DNA from: Firmicutes bacterium UBA3930
GTDB lineage: Bacteria; Bacillota; Clostridia; Caldicoprobacterales; Caldicoprobacteraceae
Direction: 5' to 3'
Length of the DNA stretch: 20,056 bases
NCBI GenBank assembly: GCA_002385885.1
Contig: DGEI01000017.1
Span: 36,504-56,559 of the forward strand
The position numbers and the translations under genes were made by a program. The notes under the pieces are model-generated. The model was not told the DNA's origin. It saw nothing but the letters and a program-made list of their open reading frames with translations, and searched no databases. Below, one piece after another: positions 7,701 through 14,500 of this stretch. How positions within the stretch are numbered: position 1 is the first letter of the stretch; every line of letters starts with the position of its first letter.

Positions 7701-10338
7701 CCTGATGCGCAAGAAAAACAAAGGATAAAAGTATCTGCCACGAAAGGTTTTTTGCTTCAAACAGCATATCGGAAATTTTTGCCGCTGTATACTCCCTCCT
7801 GCCGGCAGTAAGAAAATTTCCCGCCACATCCATAACAAGGGGAAATGAAAGGGTAAGGATGGCCAGTCCAACCCACAACCAAACCGGTCCGGGCAATATT
7901 GTCATCCCCAGCATTAAGGCAAGGAATATGGCGGGCGACAGCAAACTGCGCCTCATATTATCGATTATCATCCACTTTGATATGGCTTTGATTGGGTTAA
8001 TGACACTTTTTCCATTTGCATTTCTTACACGGGAGCACAGCCACGGAATAAGCTGCCAATCACCCCGGACCCATCTGTGCAGCCTCATGGCATATGCAAT
8101 ATAGTGTGAAGGGTAACCGTCCACAAGCTCAATATCTGTAACCAGCCCGGCTCTGACGTAAGAACCTTCGAGCAAGTCATGGCTCAAAATTGAATTATCG
8201 GGAATAGCTTCATCCAACACTCTATAGAATGCGTCCAGATCGTATATTCCCTTTCCGGTAAATATTCCCTCACCAAATAAATCCTGGTAGACATCCGATA
8301 CTGCCGTGGTGTATGGATCAATACCACTTTGCCCGGAAAAGGTAAGCGCAAAAAAGGAGCGACTGGCACTATCCACAGCCACCCCTATCCTGGGCTGAAG
8401 CAGCCCGTATCCCTCCTCAACCCTGGTTGAAAAGGGATCCAAACAAGGGCGGTTAAGAGGGTGTGCCAATGTCCCTATCAGCCTTTTTGCTGTATCTCTT
8501 GGCAAATGAGTATCGGCATCAATGGTAATAACAAATTTAACCGACTTAAGTACCGACAGATCCCCTATTTTAATATAATAACTCGTGTCGTCCCTTCCCT
8601 TAATAAGGCGGTTAAATTCCAGTATGGCGCCTCTTTTTCTCTCCCAGCCCATCCATGACTTCTGTTTAGGATTCCACTGGCGGTACCGGTGGAAATAGAA
8701 AAAAATGTCCTTTCTCTCGCTGCTGTACCGGGAATTTAAGTCTTCTATAGCCTTTACAGCCGTTTCAACAATCCTTTCGTCTTCAGGTTCGTGTTGATTT
8801 GGCGAATCCTTAAAATCGCCAACCAATGCAAAGTGGAGGTTATCCTCCTGGTTGGCAAGATAGAAAACCTCCATTTGCTCTACCAGTTCTCTTACCCTTT
8901 TCTCACTGGATAATAGTGTAGGTATTATAACAATGGTACGCATTTCGGAGGGAATTCCATCCTTTAATTCAAGTTTCGGGAGATGCCAGGGATAAAACAA
9001 TCGTGTGATAGCCCGGTTAAGTAAACCTATCGCCAGGCTGACTATAGGGATCAGGGCAGCAAAACCGGCCAGCAATAAATCTGTCGTACTTATTGACTCC
9101 GTGGTTTTATATATAAAAGCATAAAATGATGCAAACAGCACAACAGTAAAAAACAAGGCCGCGCCAAAATAGCTCCAATAGGGATGCTCTATTGCTTGCC
9201 GCCTTATCCTGGCTCTAAAGCCTCTCTTGATATTTAGCTTTATTTCCAGCTGTTTCCTTCCGTCTCCTATAATATAGTATCCCACATGCCCATGCCGGGG
9301 CTGGCTCCGGGGATTACTGCCAAATTCCCTGGCACACTCAACGGCAGCCCTCGCAACCTCGCATTCATTTATGTTCGCCTCTCCGGCCAGTCTTTCAATC
9401 TGATGACGGTAGTAGTCACGGGAGGCAAATTCCATCATGGGATATGCTCCCTGTGGATCCTGGTTTAATATTTGTTCCACAACACTTAACTCTTCAAATA
9501 ACTCCTCCCATTTAAGGCCGGATAAAAACCGAAGGGTAGTAATTGCGTTGCCTATAGAAACTTTATATGCAGCCTGCTGCTGGTGTTCCAGCTGTATAAT
9601 CTCCTCGGCATTTGTCCCCTGAAGCGCCAGCTTTCCGTCCACCCAACGAATAATGGGCGCAGCATCACTGCCATGCTCTCTGAGGCACTGAAGCAGCCGT
9701 TCGGCATAAGCAGGCACCATTATGTCAACAGCAGCGTCATGTTCCTTAATCAGCTGCTGAATATTCAGCTCCGAATCTTCCAGGATATCCAGCAGCCGCT
9801 CAGCCCATTTTTCTGCTTCCTTTTTATGGTTCTGAGATTCCACAATATGCAGCGCTATAGCGCGAATCTTCTTTACCAGTGCAATTCTTATCATTATAGG
9901 GACTACCCAGAGTTCGCGGTTGGTTAAAGGGGTTACTGACTGGTATGCCGAGATGAAAATCTTTATATATTCGTCGTCAACCCTTCCATCAGTATATGAC
10001 AGCATTTCTTCAACAAGCCCATATACTCTGGGCAGGCCTTTATGCTTCCCTGTTTCCAAAACAGGAAGATCCCTGTAATATTCCTGGCTGAAACTGTGCT
10101 GAATCTCCTTTATATGCTCTTCAACCATATAGAAGTTATCCAGCAGCCATTCAGCAGCAGGAACAATATAACCTTTTGCTTTCACTATTTCATTCGTAGT
10201 TTTATAAGCTTCAAATAATACTTCAATATCCTCATCAATTCTGGGAAATATACGTCGGGATAATACTGCCCCTTTCTTCAATCTGTGGTTTTTCGCAATC
10301 TCTTTAGCATGCTGTGTCAACTCTTCTATATTTGACAT
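1711..10338 (-). CDS. ndvB: Cyclic beta-1,2-glucan synthase (NdvB/Cgs type)
   Basis: A 2875-residue membrane protein, close to the usual 2800-2900 of Cgs/NdvB. Known members build beta-1,2-glucan from UDP-glucose, trim it and cyclise it. Positions are counted from the chosen start. An N-terminal soluble part is followed by membrane helices at about 390-412 and 418-441. A GT84 glycosyltransferase domain shows DAD (607-609), SHDLLEG (about 719-725) and a Q/RxxRW-type RLHRW (752-756). Five more helices lie between about 800 and 967. A glucoamylase-like domain (PWGVSESGFYAFD, about 1418-1430) follows. Two GH94 beta-sandwich segments (NGNYSTMLTNSGGG; FNGLGGFTRDGREYVI) precede a GH94 phosphorylase-like (alpha/alpha)6 domain with GCGDWNDGMD (about 2550-2559), which holds the family's acid Asp. 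The ATG at 10338 is chosen over the ATG six codons upstream because AAAGGAG ends 7 bases before it. It lies 82-100 bases after the alcohol dehydrogenase and may be read from the same transcript. The reading frame is intact throughout. Confidence 0.94.
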   Translation of the reverse strand: MSNIEELTQHAKEIAKNHRLKKGAVLSRRIFPRIDEDIEVLFEAYKTTNEIVKAKGYIVPAAEWLLDNFYMVEEHIKEIQHSFSQEYYRDLPVLETGKHKGLPRVYGLVEEMLSYTDGRVDDEYIKIFISAYQSVTPLTNRELWVVPIMIRIALVKKIRAIALHIVESQNHKKEAEKWAERLLDILEDSELNIQQLIKEHDAAVDIMVPAYAERLLQCLREHGSDAAPIIRWVDGKLALQGTNAEEIIQLEHQQQAAYKVSIGNAITTLRFLSGLKWEELFEELSVVEQILNQDPQGAYPMMEFASRDYYRHQIERLAGEANINECEVARAAVECAREFGSNPRSQPRHGHVGYYIIGDGRKQLEIKLNIKRGFRARIRRQAIEHPYWSYFGAALFFTVVLFASFYAFIYKTTESISTTDLLLAGFAALIPIVSLAIGLLNRAITRLFYPWHLPKLELKDGIPSEMRTIVIIPTLLSSEKRVRELVEQMEVFYLANQEDNLHFALVGDFKDSPNQHEPEDERIVETAVKAIEDLNSRYSSERKDIFFYFHRYRQWNPKQKSWMGWERKRGAILEFNRLIKGRDDTSYYIKIGDLSVLKSVKFVITIDADTHLPRDTAKRLIGTLAHPLNRPCLDPFSTRVEEGYGLLQPRIGVAVDSASRSFFALTFSGQSGIDPYTTAVSDVYQDLFGEGIFTGKGIYDLDAFYRVLDEAIPDNSILSHDLLEGSYVRAGLVTDIELVDGYPSHYIAYAMRLHRWVRGDWQLIPWLCSRVRNANGKSVINPIKAISKWMIIDNMRRSLLSPAIFLALMLGMTILPGPVWLWVGLAILTLSFPLVMDVAGNFLTAGRREYTAAKISDMLFEAKNLSWQILLSFVFLAHQAYLMIDAVFRTLIRVLFTRRNMLEWITAADAERGFMGRLTDFWRKMRSAVAIAVLFLVWVLYFRPDYWLPAAVFAFIWAFSPYIAYRISMPKKRQIPDLSREQILKLRFIARKTWRYFEDFVGPADNWLPPDNHQEEPPVGTAHRTSPTNIGLYLMSLLTARDLGYVGTLETVKRLEHTIATMERMERYKGHFYNWYNTCTLQPCKPRLVSSVDSGNLVGYLIVLKQGINDLLIRQMVGREMLLGLRDTFMIYKTGNSKEKQLGKMIAKLLDKNQISLIDWSNILQYAKNNVSNLVRNIQPLIEEVGELIPWLVLLANMPAELKGENSNGYEAAVKLKELMDKLDNSFSLRWMIDNYSYILDVLSEVMITFRQERSTGAEHRELMEWLKEFELALAKSHASIKAFVNRCNQLNLRIEKLIRETDFKVVYDSKMELFSVGYDIERDRLIKSYYDLLASEARQASFVAIAKGDIPQKHWFRLGRALTMVEDLKVLLSWSGTMFEYMMPLLIMRNYEYTLLDETYAAVVAAQMQYGEQRRVPWGVSESGFYAFDLHLNYQYKAFGVPKLGLKRGLVNDMVVTPYATALALPVNPAAAVKNIEMLIAEGAYGDYGLYEAIDYTPERLPQKKRRMLVKSFMAHHQGMILLALNNFLNDNIMQNRFHSSPMVRATELLLQERTPKKEIFLKDHTEKVVDIDTEKVKYHQIRPRRRFSTPHTDVPEVHLLSNGNYSTMLTNSGGGFSQVHGMFLNRWREDFTREDYGMFFYIKNLNSNEFWSATYNPTKVEPDEYRVVFEPDHAVYLRRDGSIETLTEVSVSTEHNAEVRRISLTNHSQHGRVLEVTSYFEPILSSLADDTAHRAFNNLFVETEFVPDYNALLVRRRPRRSQQKSVWLVHTFVLEGEAIGEPQYETDRSRFIGRGRNLEFPQVMKTEHPLSNTVGAVLDPVVSLRQRIAISPGKTARISFVVGVAENREAAISLAREYRDATVASRVFELAWTHSQVEMRYLNIAAGQINLYQRLASHIIYPTPLQRNKEEFIKKNRKGQSGLWAYGISGDLPIVLVEVSKIEHMELAKQVLTAHEYWRLKGLNADLVLLNEYGSSYEQPVQERLQDLIMVSHARDLQNRPGGVFLIQGSLMPDEDKTLIKAVARLVLTGDAGSIASQLKFDEPREALPPPKTVRALSMEEQPRLNVEETEELMFFNGLGGFTRDGREYVIRIDHENPTPMPWSNIVSNPRFGFLVTESGGGYTWNRNSRQNKLTPWSNDPVSDPQGEVLYIRDEDTGDFWSVTPLPVQGKYSYIIRHGQGYTVFEHASHGLTQSLEMFVPLKDPVKVSRVVIKNESKRRKELTLTYYVEWVLGVQREDVSRFVVTETDRKTGAILAKNDYNEEYSRGLAFMHINAPVSSYTGDRTEFIGRNGTLKNPASLNRTGLSGRVGAGYDPCGAIQVRIELEPGERKEIICLLGQGENIENVRELIYSYSDAVKAGEALEDVKKFWDNTLGTVQVSTPDPSMDILLNRWLIYQVLACRMWGRTSFYQSSGAYGFRDQLQDSMALVYSLPEITRQHIIESSRHQFIEGDVQHWWHEPHKGVRTRITDDLLFLPFVVAYYIKNTGDWSILDEETHFLDEEPLKPEEMERYSIPNVSDQKASIYQHCIRAIEKAIRFGPHGLPLMGCGDWNDGMDSVGKDGKGESIWLGWFLYTTIMRFIPICETRGENSRVEYFKKAAQDIVQAIEQHGWDGGWYRRAYFDDGTPLGSEQNDECQIDSISQSWAVISGAGNPNRTIEGMKAVANYLIDREEGFIKLFTPPFNRTRLEPGYIKGYVPGVRENGGQYTHAATWVVKAFARLGMGDKAAELFHLINPINHTRTWIELWKYKVEPYVMPADVYAAVNHVGRGGWTWYTGTAAWMYRVGLEHILGFRLEGDCLIVDPCIPQGWNKYEISYRYKSSTYHIVVDNPQGVNRGVSSVLLDGQKLPDGKIYLADDGMRHEVRVIMRAGA

Positions 10339-10387
10339 CCCTATTCTCCTTTGCATGTAAGTTATCCCTAAATCTGCTATATTTAAT

Positions 10388-10414
10388 TATTCACGGATTT
10401 TTTCCTGTGAATAC
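10388..10414. repeat. Short inverted repeat between alcohol dehydrogenase and glucan synthase genes
   Basis: TATTCAC and GTGAATA form a 7-bp inverted repeat around GGATTTTTTCCT, with an extra near-pairing GG/CC. No clear U-tract follows on the minus strand, so it is not a good terminator. It could be a protein binding site or an mRNA processing hairpin between the two genes. The rest of the 100-base gap is AT-rich and holds no gene. Confidence 0.4.
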
Positions 10415-10438
10415 ATGCAAAGGTTGGAAAAGATAGAA

Positions 10439-11527
10439 TTACTGTATTTCAATGACAGCTTTTAATGCTGTCCGGCTGGCCATAACTTCCAAAGCATCAT
10501 TGGCTTCATCCAAACTAAAGCGATGGGTGATGATTTTGCTGAATGCATCCGGGTTTTCCATCATCAGGTTAATTGCCTGCCAGGTATGCCGGGTGTCGCT
10601 TACCCATACTCCCTGGATCCGGATGTTCTTACTGACAACATCTTTATAAAAATCAATCTGCTCCATTCCCGCCGGCTGGGCAAACCCCGTTGAAAGATAA
10701 ACCCCGCTGTGCCTTAAAAGTTTGATCCCTTCTTCCACGGCACCTTTTGAACCCACGGCCTCAACTACCACATCGGCGCCCCTTCCTCCGGTTATATCCA
10801 TGATGAATTCCCTTCTTTCATCAACGGTGGTCTCATGGCGGTTCAAAGTTATAGCGCCCATCTCCTCGCATATACCAAGCCTTGACGGAGAGCCCCCTAT
10901 TACCACTACTTTGGATGCCCCAAGCTTTTTAGCAAAGGCGACCGCATAAACTCCCAGGGGGCCGGGCCCTTGCACAACCACCGTATCCCCCACTTTTTGA
11001 TTAATCATGTCAAATCCATGGGCTATTGTAGCACCCGAGCACGATGATGAGACCATTACAGCAGCATCAATATCTCCTAGTATCCTGAATATATCGGTGT
11101 CCGCGGTCAGAAGGATATATTCGGAATAACAGCCGTTTAAATAAGGCGGCCGGCTGCATGGCATATTTATACCATATACTTTTCTGTTTTGACACAGAGA
11201 GGGTTCCTTTAAGACCTTACAGGCAAAACACATGCCGCAGCTGATCCCCCGATTCCATAAAATGAGATCACCCTCGTTAACCTGCAGCCCGTCTGCTGTA
11301 TTCCGTTTACCCTTTACATCCGCTACCGTTCCCACGCCTTCATGTCCCAGTATAATTGGAAGAGGAGTCCTGGGATCTTCACCTTTCCACATATGGACAT
11401 CAGAGCCGCAAATACCCGCAGCCTTTATTTTAACCAGGACCTGGCCTTCTTCAAGCTTCGGAATGGGAAACTCCCTGGCTTCAAGAGGCCGGTTAAAAGC
11501 AGCCAATACCATTGCCTTGCTTTTCAT
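10439..11527 (-). CDS. Zinc-dependent alcohol/polyol dehydrogenase (MDR family)
   Basis: A 362-residue medium-chain dehydrogenase, normal length for the family, which oxidises an alcohol to a ketone or aldehyde with NAD(P)+. The catalytic zinc site is visible as Cys40 (GICGSDVH) and His62-Glu63 (GHEGVG), with Cys163 (SSSCSGAT) the likely third ligand. The structural zinc site is Cys97, Cys100, Cys103 and Cys112 (CGMCFAC, then C). The Rossmann nucleotide site is GPGPLG at 187-192. The family covers threonine, sorbitol and other polyol dehydrogenases, and the substrate cannot be told from sequence. It starts 38 bases after the LacI-family repressor stop, preceded by AGGAAAGGTGAT, so it is the last gene of the repressor-controlled oxidoreductase operon. 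Control together with two flavin-dependent redox enzymes suggests it handles a hydroxylated intermediate of the same pathway. Confidence 0.92.
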   Translation of the reverse strand: MKSKAMVLAAFNRPLEAREFPIPKLEEGQVLVKIKAAGICGSDVHMWKGEDPRTPLPIILGHEGVGTVADVKGKRNTADGLQVNEGDLILWNRGISCGMCFACKVLKEPSLCQNRKVYGINMPCSRPPYLNGCYSEYILLTADTDIFRILGDIDAAVMVSSSCSGATIAHGFDMINQKVGDTVVVQGPGPLGVYAVAFAKKLGASKVVVIGGSPSRLGICEEMGAITLNRHETTVDERREFIMDITGGRGADVVVEAVGSKGAVEEGIKLLRHSGVYLSTGFAQPAGMEQIDFYKDVVSKNIRIQGVWVSDTRHTWQAINLMMENPDAFSKIITHRFSLDEANDALEVMASRTALKAVIEIQ

Positions 11528-11565
11528 CTGGCATCACCTTTCCTTAAATCCATATTCCTTCATTA

Positions 11566-12564
11566 TTAACGCTGTTTAACCGATTTTCTTTTTATAAGTC
11601 TGGTTTTCATAATCTTTATTTGAGGTTTTTCATCTTTGCTTCCATTGACCATAGCTATGAGCCTCCGGGCGGCTTGTGTTCCCATTTCATATAAAGGCTG
11701 GGACACAGTAGTCAGCGGAGGGTCGATATATGAGCTGATATCCAGATCGTCAAAACCCACAATGGATATATCATCGGGGACATTAAGGCCGCAGTCTTTT
11801 ACAGCCCGGATAGCCCCGATTGCTCTTGGATCGCTGGCAGCAAAGATTGCATCTGGAATTATACCTTTTTCAAGCAGGTTTTTGACTGCATTGTAACCGT
11901 TATCATCCCTTCCCGACACATCCAGTATCATTTCGGGATAAACAGGCAAACCGGCCGATTCCAGTGCATGCCTGTACCCTTCAAACCGTTCCCTGTATAG
12001 TATAAGATCCCGGTCGCCAACTATGATGCATATGCGTTTGTGACCGGTTTCAATCAAATACCGGACGGCTTCGAAAGATGATTTATAATTATCAACCACA
12101 ACCGCATCCACGGCCTCCCCCATATGCCTCGCCACCAGCACCACCGGAAAGTTGCGCTGCTTCAGCTCCAAAATATGCCTGCTCTCTTCCCTGGCTGTGG
12201 CAAATATCAGCCCGTCAACCCAGCGGTTCTGCAATTTTTCAACATAATTCCTTTCCATGTCCATGTCCTCATCGGTGTTGCACAGTACTACGGTAAAACC
12301 GTTTTCCCTGGCTACATCCTCTACTCCGCGGGCAACTGCAGGAAATATTGGGTTACATATATTAGGAATAATAAGTCCGATTGTATTTGTTCTGCCTTCT
12401 TTCAATCCTTTGGCCAGTATATTCGGCTGATATTTGAGGGCACGGACTGCTTCCATAACTCTGTCCCTGGTCTCCCTGTCAACGGGAACCTTCCCGCTTA
12501 AGGCGCGGGAAACGGTGCTGGGAGATACACCCGCTCTTTTTGCTACATCCTTAATTGTAATCAA
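11566..12564 (-). CDS. LacI-family transcriptional repressor
   Basis: A 332-residue LacI/GalR regulator. The N-terminus MITIKDVAKRAGVSPSTVSR is the canonical helix-turn-helix, followed by a hinge helix region (YQPNILAKGLKEGRTNTIGL) that contacts the central CG of operators. Residues from about 60 to 325 form the periplasmic-binding-protein-like effector domain (TIGLIIPNICNPIFP, DGLIFATA, IVGFDDLDISSYIDPPLTTV). The start codon is TTG (12564-12562). It overlaps the TGA of the upstream flavoprotein gene as TTGA and has a good GGAGGAAGG ahead of it, so translation is likely coupled. LacI proteins usually sense a sugar or sugar acid, though other metabolites are known. A fitting operator lies at the head of this operon (15894-15913), so autoregulation together with the oxidoreductase genes is the likely role. 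Confidence 0.94.
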   Translation of the reverse strand: MITIKDVAKRAGVSPSTVSRALSGKVPVDRETRDRVMEAVRALKYQPNILAKGLKEGRTNTIGLIIPNICNPIFPAVARGVEDVARENGFTVVLCNTDEDMDMERNYVEKLQNRWVDGLIFATAREESRHILELKQRNFPVVLVARHMGEAVDAVVVDNYKSSFEAVRYLIETGHKRICIIVGDRDLILYRERFEGYRHALESAGLPVYPEMILDVSGRDDNGYNAVKNLLEKGIIPDAIFAASDPRAIGAIRAVKDCGLNVPDDISIVGFDDLDISSYIDPPLTTVSQPLYEMGTQAARRLIAMVNGSKDEKPQIKIMKTRLIKRKSVKQR

Positions 12565-14411
12565 ATTTCCTTCCTCCTGTCTTCCTGTGGGCGTACGGGC
12601 TCCCGGGCCTGTACTGTGATTTCTCCGTCCTGACAGCGTATGACAAAGTATTTTTCATAGTCAGGATTACCGGCAACCGGATTTGGGTCATCCTCGGATT
12701 CAAAATACAGGTGCGGCCCCCTGCTTTCGGGACGCTGCAAACACGCTTTAACGGTAGCCTTTGCCACAGGCAAAAGGTTCAGACATTCATAGAATTCAAT
12801 GATATTTAATCCATCTCTATTTACATGGTATTTTCCCAGCTGCTCCAGGCTCTGCCATGCTTTGGCAAGTCCTTCCTTTGTACGTACTATTGAAACATAG
12901 CGTCCCATGATATCCTGGATCTCACTCTTAAGCTCAACAGCAGAAATTCTGTCCTTTCGTGAATCTTTATCCTGACCGGCTATGTGCTCAAATACAAAAT
13001 CCTTGGCCGGTACAGCCTTAGCCGCACCCTTTCCCATTTTCACACTTCTGGCATGACAAACCGCTGCTTCACCGGCAATTTTCCCGAAAACCTGGCAGTC
13101 CAGAAGCGCATTCCCTCCGGGCCGGTTGGCGCCATGCTGCCCTCCGGCACACTCTCCAGCAGCAAACAAACCTTTTATCTCAGTATCGCCCTGCTTCCGT
13201 ATCTTTACACCACCCTGAAAATGCTGTGCTGAAGGCGCGATTTCTATCATTTCATCCTTTTCCAGGTCAATCCCGTTATCCTTAAGCCATTGGATGGAAT
13301 CAGGGTTTATTTCCCTTAACCGAGCCAAAGGGCCTGAATTTCGCTGTTCATCAGATATAGGTTGATTTAGCTCGCTGGCATACCTGTCACGGTTTACCTC
13401 ATTCAACATTTCAAATGAAAACTCCCTGGGATTTTGGGAAAAGTCCAGGTATACCCGCTTGCCCTTCATTATTTCCTTAAAAACGGCTATGTCAATCAGG
13501 CTGGAAGGATGCTCGCAGGAAACCGGCCAGCTGGCCCCCTTCTCAAACACGATATTATATACATCCAGCAATGATGTTCCTTCAGGAAAATACCGGCTTA
13601 AAAACTCTTCTCCATCTTCATTGATGAACCTGGGTACGGCACGCATAAAACTGCCCGAACAGTTAAGCCTGGTCTTTACCGATGCTATGCCGATCTGTAT
13701 AAACTCCATATTCACAAGGGATGCTCCGGCATTAAGGGCAAGGGCATAACCGTCACCGGTTGCACCCGGAGGGTATACATGCTGTGAAAATATCTCTCCC
13801 CCTCCGCCCGTTCCAAGCACAACAGCCGGGGTATTAAAGAACATCATGTCCTCATCCTCATTGACTCCAAAAGCGCCGGTTATTTGGCCGTTCTCAACCT
13901 GTAAGCTGATTATCATACTGTTCTCAATAACGTTAATGCCCAGTTGCCTCGTTCTCCTGACAAGGGCTTCCTCAATATGTATAGCTGTTTTGGGACCGGT
14001 GTAGCATGCTCTTGCGTATTTTGAACCATCGGTAACAAACTGATGGGCTTTGCCGTCTTTTTTGATAAATGGAACACCCAGTGCTTCCAGGTATTCAAAG
14101 GCAGCATATGAATTTTGGGCCAGTATTGCCGCCAGATCATAGTCCGATACCCGTCCGCCAATTCTGTATATGTCATCCGCGTGATACTTCCATGCGTCTT
14201 CCCCGCCGGGCTCGGTATGAGGAAGGGTGGCATGGAACGCCATCCTGTCCGAACATGAGTTGGCCGTTGTACCGGTAGTGCCCAGTTTTCCCTTGGTGAC
14301 TACAAATACTTTACACCCCGGATCTGATTCCCTGGCAGCGGTGGCAGCCCTCAATGCCGCACCGCCACCTCCCACCACCAGCACATCACAATCATAATAT
14401 TTCATATCCAT
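12561..14411 (-). CDS. Fumarate reductase/succinate dehydrogenase-like FAD flavoprotein
   Basis: A 616-residue FAD_binding_2 flavoprotein. The dinucleotide motif is VVGGGGAALRAA (about 12-23), FAD-contacting segments are TTGTTANS (45-52) and GTGGGGEIF (200-208), and the second FAD motif is GLFAAGECAGGQHGANR (414-430) followed by PGGNALLD. The C-terminal domain carries the RPESRGPH-type segment of SdhA/FrdA (560-567). The Arg of GANR (430) is kept. The HPTG active-site motif of fumarate reductases is replaced by IGIA (240-243), and the substrate His segment reads SAQHFQGG (394-401). Fumarate or succinate is therefore unlikely to be the substrate; a related hydride transfer to or from a C-C bond is more likely. 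No Fe-S or membrane subunit genes lie nearby. The gene sits 89 bases after the old-yellow-enzyme gene and overlaps the repressor gene by four bases. The ATG at 14411 has AAAAGGA close by; the Met two codons later is an alternative. Confidence 0.9.
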   Translation of the reverse strand: MDMKYYDCDVLVVGGGGAALRAATAARESDPGCKVFVVTKGKLGTTGTTANSCSDRMAFHATLPHTEPGGEDAWKYHADDIYRIGGRVSDYDLAAILAQNSYAAFEYLEALGVPFIKKDGKAHQFVTDGSKYARACYTGPKTAIHIEEALVRRTRQLGINVIENSMIISLQVENGQITGAFGVNEDEDMMFFNTPAVVLGTGGGGEIFSQHVYPPGATGDGYALALNAGASLVNMEFIQIGIASVKTRLNCSGSFMRAVPRFINEDGEEFLSRYFPEGTSLLDVYNIVFEKGASWPVSCEHPSSLIDIAVFKEIMKGKRVYLDFSQNPREFSFEMLNEVNRDRYASELNQPISDEQRNSGPLARLREINPDSIQWLKDNGIDLEKDEMIEIAPSAQHFQGGVKIRKQGDTEIKGLFAAGECAGGQHGANRPGGNALLDCQVFGKIAGEAAVCHARSVKMGKGAAKAVPAKDFVFEHIAGQDKDSRKDRISAVELKSEIQDIMGRYVSIVRTKEGLAKAWQSLEQLGKYHVNRDGLNIIEFYECLNLLPVAKATVKACLQRPESRGPHLYFESEDDPNPVAGNPDYEKYFVIRCQDGEITVQAREPVRPQEDRRKEI

Positions 14412-14500
14412 ACATCCTTTTCTGTTTAAAAAATCCTGTTTTCAGTTAAATTTCTTTATGGCCCGATTCCGGATGGACGCAGGTGTTTCTGTCTGCTATT

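Noticed and set aside
10339..10356. First ATG of the glucan synthase frame as the start
   Set aside because: AAAGGAG lies downstream of this ATG and at correct distance from the ATG at 10338, so the second is preferred.
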